This document shows, in pieces, positions 5,551 through 13,257 of a stretch of 15,364 nt of DNA; within the stretch, counting starts at the first letter, position 1, and every line of letters begins with the position of its first letter. The stretch lies in contig CAYYXR010000051.1 of assembly GCA_964475755.1 (NCBI GenBank), forward strand, positions 1 through 15,364, read 5' to 3'. A model generated the notes under the pieces. The model was not told the origin of the DNA and made no database searches. It saw only the letters and a program-made list of their open reading frames with translations. A program made the position numbers and the translations under genes. This stretch comes from UBA11612 sp964475755 (GTDB lineage: Bacteria > Pseudomonadota > Alphaproteobacteria > Rhodospirillales > Rhodospirillaceae).

Positions 5551-6963
5551 TCATAGGTCGATCACCCAGGTATCTTTCGTGCCGCCGCCCTGACTTGAGT
5601 TCACCACAAGCGAGCCGCTGCGCAGTGCGACGCGCGTCAATCCGCCCGGCACGATGCGCACGCCGTTGGCCCCTGACAAAATGAACGGGCGCAAGTCCAC
5701 ATGCCGCGGCGCGATGCCCGCTTCCACGTAGGCGGGACAGTTGGATAGGGACAATGTTGGTTGCGCGATGTATCCGGTTGGATTGGCCGTCACCCGCTTG
5801 GCGAAATCCTCGATTTCCGCCTTGGACGAATGGGGACCGACCAGCATCCCGTAGCCGCCCGATCCGTGCACCTCCTTGACGACCAGGTCCTTCATGTTTT
5901 CGAGAACGTAGGTCAAATCTTTTGGGTCGCGGCAACGGTACGTCGGCACGTTCTTTAGAATAGGTTCTTCGCTGAGATAGAACTTTATGATTTCCGGCAT
6001 ATACGTGTAGATCGCCTTGTCGTCCGCCGCGCCCGTGCCGACCGCGTTCGCCAGCGTGACGTTGCCGCTGGTGTAGGCGTTGAAGATGCCGGGCACACCC
6101 AGCATGGAATCCGGTTTGAATGCCAGCGGATCGAGGAACTCGTCGTCCACGCGCCTGTAAATAATGTGGACACGCCGCGGGCCCTCGGTGGTGCGCATGA
6201 ACACCTGATTTTCACGCACAAATAAATCGTGCCCCTCCACAAGATCGACGCCCATTTTATCGGCCAGGAACGAGTGCTCGTAATAGGCTGAATTGAACTG
6301 TCCCGGCGTGAGAACGGCGACGGTCGGATCACCACCTGTGCTGCGCGGCGCGACTGAACGCAAACTTTCGACAAGATCGTCGGGATAACTCTCGATGGGG
6401 GCGACGCGATGCTTGCCGTAAAGGTCGGCCATCAAACGGAAAGAGATTTCGCGCCCACCGAGCATGTACGACACGCCCGAAGGCGTACGTGCATTGTCTT
6501 CCAGAACATAAAAATCGTTTTCATCGATACGCACGATATCGATTCCTGCAATGTGCACATAAATGCCATGCGGCACTTTGATGCCCGCCATTTCAGGTCG
6601 GTACGCCGGATTGCCCCACACCAAATCCTCGGGCACCACGCCAGCCTTTAGGATGTCGCGCCTGCCGTAAATATCACCGAGAAAAAGATTGATGGCCTTG
6701 ATGCGCTGCTCCAGCCCCTTGGACAGGACTGCCCATTCGGAACTGGAAAGAATGCGGGGAATAATGTCGAAGGGGATGATGCGCTCTTCGCCCTGAGCGT
6801 CACCGTAAACGGCGAACGTGATTCCGCCCCGGCGGTAAAAAAGCTCCGCCTCCAAGCGTCTTTGCTCAAGCTGCTCGATCGGCGCCGTTTTTAGCCATTC
6901 CGCGACGCCTGTGTAGGCCGGGCGGACAGATCCGTCTCCGGCATACATTTCGTCAAAGGCCAC
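5551..6963 (-). CDS. Circularly permuted type 2 ATP-grasp protein (DUF404/DUF407 type)
   Basis: The 470-residue protein is a predicted ATP-dependent carboxylate-amine ligase whose ATP-grasp elements are in permuted order. Visible family segments are VLEDNARTPSG (153-163), an acidic HIIYRRVDDEFLDP (266-279), the glycine-rich nucleotide loop KEVHGSGGYGMLVGP (363-377), RHVDLRPF (420-427) and GGTKDTWV (460-467) near the C-terminus. Related enzymes ligate amino acids or peptides; the substrate here is unknown. It is the first gene of the Anbu operon. The start is GTG at 6961-6963, supported by TAGGAG 9 bases upstream. An in-frame ATG five codons later has poorer spacing. The protein appears soluble and full length, ending in WVIDL before the alpha-E gene. 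Confidence 0.94.
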   Translation of the reverse strand: MAFDEMYAGDGSVRPAYTGVAEWLKTAPIEQLEQRRLEAELFYRRGGITFAVYGDAQGEERIIPFDIIPRILSSSEWAVLSKGLEQRIKAINLFLGDIYGRRDILKAGVVPEDLVWGNPAYRPEMAGIKVPHGIYVHIAGIDIVRIDENDFYVLEDNARTPSGVSYMLGGREISFRLMADLYGKHRVAPIESYPDDLVESLRSVAPRSTGGDPTVAVLTPGQFNSAYYEHSFLADKMGVDLVEGHDLFVRENQVFMRTTEGPRRVHIIYRRVDDEFLDPLAFKPDSMLGVPGIFNAYTSGNVTLANAVGTGAADDKAIYTYMPEIIKFYLSEEPILKNVPTYRCRDPKDLTYVLENMKDLVVKEVHGSGGYGMLVGPHSSKAEIEDFAKRVTANPTGYIAQPTLSLSNCPAYVEAGIAPRHVDLRPFILSGANGVRIVPGGLTRVALRSGSLVVNSSQGGGTKDTWVIDL

Positions 6964-7117
6964 GCCCCTGTGCTCCTATTTAGGTCTTTTTCGTTTCTCT
7001 AAGCATAACCCGTGCCAACGGCATGAATCCAACAGGTGTCACTGAAATTTTAGGTTTATTTGAAATGATTCCGCATATTTTTTGTTCAAACGCTGAAAAA
7101 AGGCGCAGCATAAGTAC
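6964..7117 (-). promoter_or_regulatory. AT-rich intergenic region upstream of the Anbu operon
   Basis: These 154 bases separate the small gene at 7118-7525 from the ATP-grasp GTG. The region is much more AT-rich than its surroundings, contains no credible gene and is the likely site of the operon promoter. On the minus strand, TTGGAT followed 18 bases later by TTATGC, and an upstream TTGAAC with A-rich DNA, are weak candidates. No convincing terminator for the upstream gene is visible. Confidence 0.35.
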
Positions 7118-7525
7118 CTATAGGACACTTTCGATCAAATAGGCCGCCATATCCTTGGGTTTCAGCTTGGGCACCTTGGCGTCCTTACCCGCCATGGTTT
7201 TCTTGATGACGATGTCCGCCTCGACCATACGCTGATCCACGCGGACAATATCCTTCACGCCTTTGAGCCGCGGGTAATAGAGCGGGTCCAGAACCTGGTG
7301 CCGCTCCGCGATTCGCTGAAGCAATGTCTCCTCATCCAAGTCGGCTTTTTTCTTGCCCGCCAGTTGCCAGTCCGCCTGCCCGGCGTAACTGTCCGCGCCC
7401 AAGGCTTCCACCGCGCCTTCCGCGTCGTCTTCGGTCACGCCGACTTTGAACAAATTTTTGCTGGCGCCGACATCGGCGCCCCATTCCTGCATGGCGTTAC
7501 TCATCGCAACGTATATGATCGGCAT
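7118..7525 (-). CDS. Conserved small protein of unknown function (possibly GIY-YIG-like)
   Basis: The 135-residue protein starts MPIIYVAMSNAMQEWGADVG, with AAAGG 7 bases before the ATG. It has no signal peptide or membrane segment. The C-terminal half is lysine-rich (KKTMAGKDAKVPKLKPKD), suggesting possible nucleic acid binding. The early IYV followed by LFKVGVTE loosely resembles the Y...K-(I/V)-G-x-T pattern of GIY-YIG/MUG113-like domains, and an acidic helix (DEETLLQRIAER) follows. The usual arginine is not evident, so this is only a suggestion. It lies on the same strand as the Anbu operon but is separated from it by 154 bases. The open frame continues across the assembly gap, but that extension is meaningless. 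Confidence 0.72.
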   Translation of the reverse strand: MPIIYVAMSNAMQEWGADVGASKNLFKVGVTEDDAEGAVEALGADSYAGQADWQLAGKKKADLDEETLLQRIAERHQVLDPLYYPRLKGVKDIVRVDQRMVEADIVIKKTMAGKDAKVPKLKPKDMAAYLIESVL

Positions 7526-7559
7526 GAACGGGCCTTTCATGGTCGTGAATTGGGGAGGG

Positions 7560-7659
7560 NNNNNNNNNNNNNNNNNNNNNNNNNNNNNNNNNNNNNNNNN
7601 NNNNNNNNNNNNNNNNNNNNNNNNNNNNNNNNNNNNNNNNNNNNNNNNNNNNNNNNNNN
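7560..7659. other. Assembly gap of 100 N between two contigs
   Basis: There are exactly 100 undetermined bases, a usual scaffold placeholder length. The left contig ends in GGGGAGGG (7552-7559) and the right contig begins with the same eight bases (7660-7667). The true gap size is unknown and could be zero or negative. The missing DNA, if any, would hold the divergent promoters of the genes on each side. Confidence 0.97.
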
Positions 7660-7666
7660 GGGGAGG
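7660..7666 (+). promoter_or_regulatory. Shine-Dalgarno sequence of the lipoprotein esterase
   Basis: GGGGAGG lies 9 bases before the ATG at 7676 and only 3 bases before an in-frame ATG at 7670. This spacing decides the start in favour of 7676. Confidence 0.6.
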
Positions 7667-7675
7667 GTGATGGCG

Positions 7676-8821
7676 ATGAACATAGAGAGGATCAAGCCGT
7701 CTTTCAAATTTTGCCGTGCGGTTTTTTTGACAGTGGCCGCAGCCGGAACACTTTGCGCGTGCGACCGTGCCGATACCGCGCAAAATGCATCCGAAACCGT
7801 GCAAGATGTCAGCGTATCCGAAGACGGAACCGTGCATATACCGGCGTATTCCGTCCCCCTTTCCAGCTACATGAGCGAGAAAGCCAAGGAAATTTACATC
7901 GATATCATCCGCAACCCGCCGCCGGTGATCACTGATCAGGGCATCGAGAAGCACCGCGAGACGCATAACAAGTACTTCTACGGCCCGCGTTTGGAAAAAG
8001 CGCACGCCATGTACGCGGTGGACATCGAGGATACCGAGATCGCCGGCGTGCATGTGGAAATCATTACGCCGAAAGAAGGCGTGTCGGAGAAGAACAAAGA
8101 CCGCGTTTTGATCGAAGTTCACGGCGGCAGTTTCTCACTCGGCGCCGTCTACGGCGGGCGTATTGAGTCCATTCCTATTGCGGGTACCGGCAAGATTAAA
8201 GTCGTGGCCGTGGATTACCGCCAAGGACCGGAGCACAAATTTCCGGCTGGCAGCGTCGATACCGCCGCCGTTTACCGTGAACTCTTGAAAGACTACGCGC
8301 CCGAGAACATAGGTATCTTCGGCTGTTCCGGCGGCGGGGTGATGACCGCGCAGTCAACCGCGTGGATTCAGAAAGAAGGCCTACCGACGCCGGGTGCTAT
8401 CGGTATTTTCTGCGCCGCGGCCGAGAGTTTTTCCGGCGGCGATTCACGCTTCTGGGCGTTGCCGATGGATGTGTTTTTCAGCGCTGCGCCGCCGCCGCCC
8501 GCGCCCAATCCGCCGCCGTTCCCGATGGCGTATTTCAGCGAGGTGGATATGCACGATCCCATGGTCGCGCCACTGTATCATCCTGATGTGCTTGCGAAAT
8601 TCCCGCCGACGCTGCTGATTTCCGGCACCCGCAGTCTCGACATGTCGAGTATCGCCTATACCCACACCGAAATGGCGAAAGCGGGCGTTGAATCATATCT
8701 GTATCTTTGGGAAGGCATGTGGCACGCCTTCACCTATGATGTCGATGTGCCCGAAGCGCAGGAAGCCTTTGATATCATCGTCAAATTCTTCGATGAGCAA
8801 CTGGGCAAACCGCGCGGCTAA
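7676..8821 (+). CDS. Putative lipoprotein alpha/beta-hydrolase, HSL-type esterase/lipase
   Basis: The 381-residue protein has a basic N-terminus and a hydrophobic signal segment (about 14-27) ending in LCAC, a possible lipobox with Cys29 as the lipidated residue; Cys at -2 is unusual. The hydrolase part has an oxyanion motif HGGSF (149-153), the typical YRQGPEHKFPAG (181-192), a nucleophile elbow GCSGGG with Ser218, probable Asp322 (SLDMS) and His350 (WHAF). This is the hormone-sensitive lipase family order, with GCSGG replacing the common GDSAGG. Carboxylester hydrolysis at the membrane or in the periplasm is inferred. A proline-rich stretch (272-283) lies between the elbow and the acid residue. 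The threonine aldolase gene follows after 18 bases. Anything upstream of 7660 is lost in the gap. Confidence 0.88.
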   Translation: MNIERIKPSFKFCRAVFLTVAAAGTLCACDRADTAQNASETVQDVSVSEDGTVHIPAYSVPLSSYMSEKAKEIYIDIIRNPPPVITDQGIEKHRETHNKYFYGPRLEKAHAMYAVDIEDTEIAGVHVEIITPKEGVSEKNKDRVLIEVHGGSFSLGAVYGGRIESIPIAGTGKIKVVAVDYRQGPEHKFPAGSVDTAAVYRELLKDYAPENIGIFGCSGGGVMTAQSTAWIQKEGLPTPGAIGIFCAAAESFSGGDSRFWALPMDVFFSAAPPPPAPNPPPFPMAYFSEVDMHDPMVAPLYHPDVLAKFPPTLLISGTRSLDMSSIAYTHTEMAKAGVESYLYLWEGMWHAFTYDVDVPEAQEAFDIIVKFFDEQLGKPRG

Positions 8822-8839
8822 AAACGTTTAAGTGGTTCG

Positions 8840-9853
8840 ATGATCGATCTTCGCAGCGATACCGTTACCCGTCCCGGCCCCGGCATGCGCAAAGCCATGG
8901 CCGAGGCCGAGGTCGGCGATGATGTTTGGGGCGACGATCCCACCGTCAATAAGCTCCAGGAAACATTGGCGGAAATGGCGGGAAAAGACGCCGGTCTGTT
9001 CTTTCCGTCGGGGACCCAAAGCAATCTCGGCGGGATCATGGCCCATTGCGGGCGCGGCGATGAATACATCGTCGGACAAAATGCACACACCTACAAATTC
9101 GAGGGCGGCGGCGCGGCGGTTCTCGGCAGCGTTCAGCCGCAACCGATTGAAAACGCGCCCGACGGATCGCTCCCGCTCGAAAAAATCGCGGCGGCCATAA
9201 AGCCCGACGATATCCATTTCGCACGCACCAAACTTCTGGCGCTGGAAAACACCATCGGCGGCAAGGTGCTACCTCAAAACTATGTACACGAAGCAACCGC
9301 CCTCGCCCTTGAAAACGGCATCGCCAACCATCTCGATGGGGCCCGCGTTTTCAACGCCGTCGTCGCCTCGAAAACATCCCTTGCCGAGATGTGCGAGCCA
9401 TTCGATACGGTTTCCATCTGTTTCTCGAAAGGCTTGGGCGCGCCGGTGGGTTCCGTTCTTGTCGGCCCGACCTACGCCATCGATCGCGCCCGGCGCTGGC
9501 GAAAAGTCCTGGGCGGCGGCATGCGTCAAGCCGGCATTCTCGCCGCGGCGTGTCTGTATGCCTTGGAAAACAACGTCGAGCGCCTTGCCGACGATCACGC
9601 CAATGCCGAACGGCTAGCGCGCGGGCTTTCACAATTGCCGCATATCGAAATCGTCTCGCAGGCCACGAATATGGTCTTCATCAAGGTGACGGAAAAATAC
9701 GCCGACGAATTGAACATCCACCTGGAGAAAAACGGCATTTACGCCGATGTACGGCGCTCACCGGCGGCGCGGCTGGCCACGCATTTGGATATTTCGGAAG
9801 GGGACGTCGATAAAGTGGTTGAGACGGTCAAAACGTTCTTCGCGAACGTCTAA
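8840..9853 (+). CDS. ltaE: Low-specificity L-threonine aldolase
   Basis: This 337-residue PLP enzyme of fold type I cleaves threonine or allo-threonine to glycine and acetaldehyde. It opens MIDLRSDTVTRPGPGMRKAM, the hallmark start of the family. Visible active-site residues are His83 (NAHTY), Asp166 and Arg169 (LDGAR), and Lys197 in FSKGLGAPVGS, the expected Schiff-base lysine. The C-terminal domain (about 240-337) is complete. It starts 18 bases after the esterase stop with no terminator between them, so the two are probably co-transcribed. The ribosome binding site is weak, which also fits read-through from the upstream gene. Its TAA overlaps the glnS TAG on the opposite strand. Confidence 0.95.
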   Translation: MIDLRSDTVTRPGPGMRKAMAEAEVGDDVWGDDPTVNKLQETLAEMAGKDAGLFFPSGTQSNLGGIMAHCGRGDEYIVGQNAHTYKFEGGGAAVLGSVQPQPIENAPDGSLPLEKIAAAIKPDDIHFARTKLLALENTIGGKVLPQNYVHEATALALENGIANHLDGARVFNAVVASKTSLAEMCEPFDTVSICFSKGLGAPVGSVLVGPTYAIDRARRWRKVLGGGMRQAGILAAACLYALENNVERLADDHANAERLARGLSQLPHIEIVSQATNMVFIKVTEKYADELNIHLEKNGIYADVRRSPAARLATHLDISEGDVDKVVETVKTFFANV

Positions 9854-11517
9854 CCCTTCTTCTGCTCTTTCGCCCACGTATCGCGCAGGCCGACGGTGCG
9901 ATTGAACACCAAGCCCTCATCCAAATCCCGGCAGAAATAACCGAGCCGCTCGAACTGAATGGTTTCGCTGGTCTTCGTATCCGCTAAAGCCGGTTCCAAT
10001 TTCGCATCGGAAATAATTTCCAATGATTCCGGATTGAGATCATCGATAGGATCGCCGTCCGCACCGGGATCGGGCCGGTTAAAGAGCGGATTATAAACGC
10101 GCACTTCCGCTTCTTGAGCATGCTGTGCCGAAACCCAATGCATGGTCGCCTTGACCTTGCGCCCGTCGGGCGCATTGCCGCCGCGGGTTTCGGGATCATA
10201 GGTGCAGCGCAATTCAACGATTTCGCCCGCATCGTTTTTCACAACGTCTTTACACGTGATGAAATAAGCGTAGCGCAGGCGCACTTCGCGGCCCGGCGCC
10301 AAGCGGAAGAACTTCTTCGGCGGCTCTTCCATGAAGTCGTCCTGCTCGATGTATAGCTCGCGGCTGAACGGCACCTTGCGCGAACCCGCACCGGGATCTT
10401 CCGGATTGTTCACCGCCTCCAGGTCTTCGCTCTCGCCTTCCGGATAATTCTCGATGACAACTTTCAGCGGCTTGAGCACCGCCATGTAGCGCGAGGCAGC
10501 CTTGTTCAAATATTCGCGGATACAGAAGTCGAGCATGGCCGGTTCGACCGTGCTGTAGGCCCGCGCGACACCCACGCGCTTAATGAAATCGCGCAAGGCT
10601 TCGGGCGGCACGCCCCGGCGTCGCAAACCTGAAATCGTCGGCATGCGCGGGTCGTCCCAACCGCGCACATGGCCTTCCTTCACGAGACTAATAAGCAGAC
10701 GCTTGGAAAGAAGCGTGCCTTCGATATTGAGGCGCGCAAACTCGTACTGGCGCGGACGCGAAGGCACCGGCAGGTGTTCGATCAGCCAGTCATAAAGCGG
10801 GCGGTGATCCTCGAACTCCAATGTGCAAACAGAATGAGTCACGCCTTCGATGGCGTCCGATTGCCCGTGCGCAAAATCGTAGTTGGGATAGATGCACCAC
10901 GCATCGCCGGTACGCGGATGGGATGTGTGCAAGATGCGATAGATCACCGGATCGCGCAGATTGATGTTGCCGGAGGCCATGTCGATCTTGGCGCGCAGCA
11001 CCTTTGCGCCGTTGGGAAACTCGCCCGCGCGCATTCGCCGGAACAGATCGAGATTTTCGTCCGGAGACCGGTCGCGGAACGGGCTGTTCTTGCCCGGTTC
11101 CGTCAGCGTGCCGCGGTTTTCGCGGATTTCATCGGCGCTTTGATCGTCAACGTAGGCATCGCCGTTTTTGATGAGATGCTCGGCCCACTCGTAAAGCTGC
11201 TCGAAATAATCCGAGGCAAAATGAAGGTGCTCACCCCAATCGAAACCAAGCCAGCGCACATCCCGCTGAATGGCGTCGATATATTCCTGTTCTTCCTTGG
11301 CCGGATTGGTATCGTCGAAACGCAGATTGCAGCGCCCGCCGAAATCCTCGGCCAATCCAAAGTTCAGGCAGATGGATTTGGCGTGGCCGATATGCAAATA
11401 GCCGTTTGGTTCCGGCGGAAAGCGGGTGACCACACCGGTGTGCCGGCCTTCCTTCAGATCGTCGGCGATGATATCGCGGATAAAGTTTGCAACCGGCGGG
11501 GCCGTTTCGTCGGACAT
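9850..11517 (-). CDS. glnS: Glutaminyl-tRNA synthetase
   Basis: The 555-residue class I synthetase attaches glutamine to tRNA-Gln. The HIGH motif is HIGHAKS (42-48) after TRFPPEPNGYL. The KMSKS equivalent is LLSKR (269-273), the form seen in GlnRS rather than GluRS. The C-terminal part (about 340-555) contains the two beta-barrel anticodon-binding domains typical of GlnRS. Length and layout match the family, so the gene looks intact. Most alphaproteobacteria lack GlnRS and use a non-discriminating GluRS plus GatCAB, so this gene was probably acquired, as is known for gammaproteobacterial GlnRS. It starts 23 bases after nadE, probably as the last gene of the aroG-nadE-glnS run. Codon use looks similar to its neighbours by eye. 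Confidence 0.97.
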   Translation of the reverse strand: MSDETAPPVANFIRDIIADDLKEGRHTGVVTRFPPEPNGYLHIGHAKSICLNFGLAEDFGGRCNLRFDDTNPAKEEQEYIDAIQRDVRWLGFDWGEHLHFASDYFEQLYEWAEHLIKNGDAYVDDQSADEIRENRGTLTEPGKNSPFRDRSPDENLDLFRRMRAGEFPNGAKVLRAKIDMASGNINLRDPVIYRILHTSHPRTGDAWCIYPNYDFAHGQSDAIEGVTHSVCTLEFEDHRPLYDWLIEHLPVPSRPRQYEFARLNIEGTLLSKRLLISLVKEGHVRGWDDPRMPTISGLRRRGVPPEALRDFIKRVGVARAYSTVEPAMLDFCIREYLNKAASRYMAVLKPLKVVIENYPEGESEDLEAVNNPEDPGAGSRKVPFSRELYIEQDDFMEEPPKKFFRLAPGREVRLRYAYFITCKDVVKNDAGEIVELRCTYDPETRGGNAPDGRKVKATMHWVSAQHAQEAEVRVYNPLFNRPDPGADGDPIDDLNPESLEIISDAKLEPALADTKTSETIQFERLGYFCRDLDEGLVFNRTVGLRDTWAKEQKKG

Positions 11518-11540
11518 CTAATTTCTAACCATTCTCGAGT

Positions 11541-13220
11541 TCAGGACAGCTTCGTATCATCGAAACCGTTGGTGATGGGATAGCGGTAATCGCGGCCAAA
11601 AGCGATATGCGTGATTTTCACACCCGGCGCGGCTTGACGGCGCTTGTGTTCGGCGATCTTCAGCATCTTGAATACGCGGCGTACCAGGGATTCATCAAAA
11701 CCCTGGGCGGTGGTTTCGGCGATGCCCATTTCGCCCTCAATCAAGCATTTCAAGATGCCGTCGAGCACATCATACGGCGGCAAGGAATCCTGGTCTTTTT
11801 GATCGGGCCGAAGCTCGGCCGTCGGCGGCCTGGTGATGATCCGCTCGGGGATCACGCGTCCCTCCGGGCCTTTTGCGCCTTCAGGCTTATGTTCGTTCCG
11901 CCAGCGGCACAGATCGAAGACGGTGGTTTTGTAGACATCTTTCAAAACCGAATATCCGCCGCACATATCACCGTACAACGTCGCATACCCGACGCTGACT
12001 TCGCTCTTGTTGCCGGTGGAAACGACCATGTGGCCGAACTTGTTGGACAAGGCCATCAGCGCGATGCCACGTGCGCGCGCCTGAATGTTTTCCTCGGTGG
12101 TATCCGGAGCGCGGCCTTCGAATGCCGGCTTCAACATGGTATCGAAGGCCGCCATGGCCGGGCCGATATCGATGGTATCGAGCTTCGCGCCCATCAGCTT
12201 CGCGGCACCCGCCGCATCCTCAAGGCTTTCCTGGGATGTGTAGGGCGAGGGCATCATCACACAATGGACTTTGTCCGCACCGAGGGCATCCACGGCGACG
12301 GCGGCGGTCAATGCACTATCGACGCCGCCTGACAGGCCGATGACCACGCCCGGAAATCCGTCCTTATGAACATAGTCATGGAGGCCGAGCATCATTGCCC
12401 GATAGATATTTTCCAGACGGTCAAGCGGCTCACACAGCTTTTGCGCAGCGCAGGACCAGGTCTCTCCGGATTTCTTCCAATCAGAAATCATGACATCGGA
12501 TTTCCAGCCGGGCATCTGTATCACCAGCGAGCGATCGGCATTCAGCGCGAACGAGCCGCCGTCAAACACCAGATCGTCCTGGCCGCCCACCTGATTGACG
12601 TAGATCAGCGGCAGCTTGGTTTCGGTGATCCGCGCAACGGCATGGTTGAGCCGTACATCGAGCTTGTCCAACTCGAACGGCGAGCCGTTCAACACCACGA
12701 GCAGTTCCGCGCCGGACTCCGAGAGCGTTTCGGCGACGTCCTCGAACCACATGTCCTCGCAGATCATCACGCCAAGGCGTGTTTCGCGAAACACCATCGG
12801 CCCCGGCACCGGCCCGGCGGTGAATACGCGATGTTCATCGAAGACGCCGTAGTTGGGCAGATTGTGCTTGAAGCGCACGGCGGAAATCTTGCCGCCATCG
12901 AGCAAAAGCGCGGCGTTGTAGACGTGCTCCGTGTCTCGCCCCTCACCTCGCCAAGGCGCGCCGACAAGAATACCCGGCCCGCCGTCGGAAGTCGCGGCGG
13001 CCAGATCTTTCACGCCTCGTTCGACTGCATCGAGAAACGATTCGCGGTACACCAGATCTTCCGGCGGATAACCGCTAACCACTAATTCGGAAAATACGAC
13101 AAGGTCCGCGCCAGACTTGGCCGCATCGGCACGCGTGGATTTAATCATCTCCACGTTGCCGGACACATCGCCAACTGTAGGGTTGGTTTGCGCCAGCGCG
13201 ATCTTGAGTGAAGTGCTCAT
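11541..13220 (-). CDS. nadE: Glutamine-hydrolysing NAD+ synthetase
   Basis: The 559-residue enzyme makes NAD+ from deamido-NAD+, ATP and glutamine-derived ammonia, the last step of NAD synthesis. The N-terminal nitrilase-type glutaminase domain (about 1-260) has the triad Glu45 (FSELVVSGYPPEDL), Lys118 (FKHNLPNYG) and Cys154 (MICEDMW). The C-terminal synthetase domain (about 270-559) has the PP-loop LSGGVDS (296-302), then NKSEVSVGY and a C-terminal ITHIAFGRDYRYPIT. Both domains are complete, so no separate glutaminase is needed. The ATG at 13220 has GAGGGG about 12 bases upstream. It follows aroG after 37 bases and precedes glnS by 23, which suggests one transcript. Confidence 0.97.
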   Translation of the reverse strand: MSTSLKIALAQTNPTVGDVSGNVEMIKSTRADAAKSGADLVVFSELVVSGYPPEDLVYRESFLDAVERGVKDLAAATSDGGPGILVGAPWRGEGRDTEHVYNAALLLDGGKISAVRFKHNLPNYGVFDEHRVFTAGPVPGPMVFRETRLGVMICEDMWFEDVAETLSESGAELLVVLNGSPFELDKLDVRLNHAVARITETKLPLIYVNQVGGQDDLVFDGGSFALNADRSLVIQMPGWKSDVMISDWKKSGETWSCAAQKLCEPLDRLENIYRAMMLGLHDYVHKDGFPGVVIGLSGGVDSALTAAVAVDALGADKVHCVMMPSPYTSQESLEDAAGAAKLMGAKLDTIDIGPAMAAFDTMLKPAFEGRAPDTTEENIQARARGIALMALSNKFGHMVVSTGNKSEVSVGYATLYGDMCGGYSVLKDVYKTTVFDLCRWRNEHKPEGAKGPEGRVIPERIITRPPTAELRPDQKDQDSLPPYDVLDGILKCLIEGEMGIAETTAQGFDESLVRRVFKMLKIAEHKRRQAAPGVKITHIAFGRDYRYPITNGFDDTKLS

Positions 13221-13257
13221 CAGGTACCGCTGCCCCTCACCGCCGGGAACCAGCGGT

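Noticed and set aside
7083..7117. Possible terminator after the small gene at 7118
   Set aside because: A T-run is present on the minus strand, but only a 4-bp stem (GCTG/CAGC) surrounds it, with the T-run inside the loop.
7118..8122. Minus-strand open frame of 334 codons across the N run
   Set aside because: It reads through 100 undetermined bases and joins the small gene to the antisense of the esterase. Only 7118-7525 is supported.
7298..8821. Plus-strand open frame of 507 codons across the N run
   Set aside because: The part before the gap is antisense to the 7118-7525 gene. The esterase starts after the gap at 7676.
10669..11583. 304-codon plus-strand open frame opposite glnS
   Set aside because: It is a shadow of a well-conserved synthetase, with no family resemblance.
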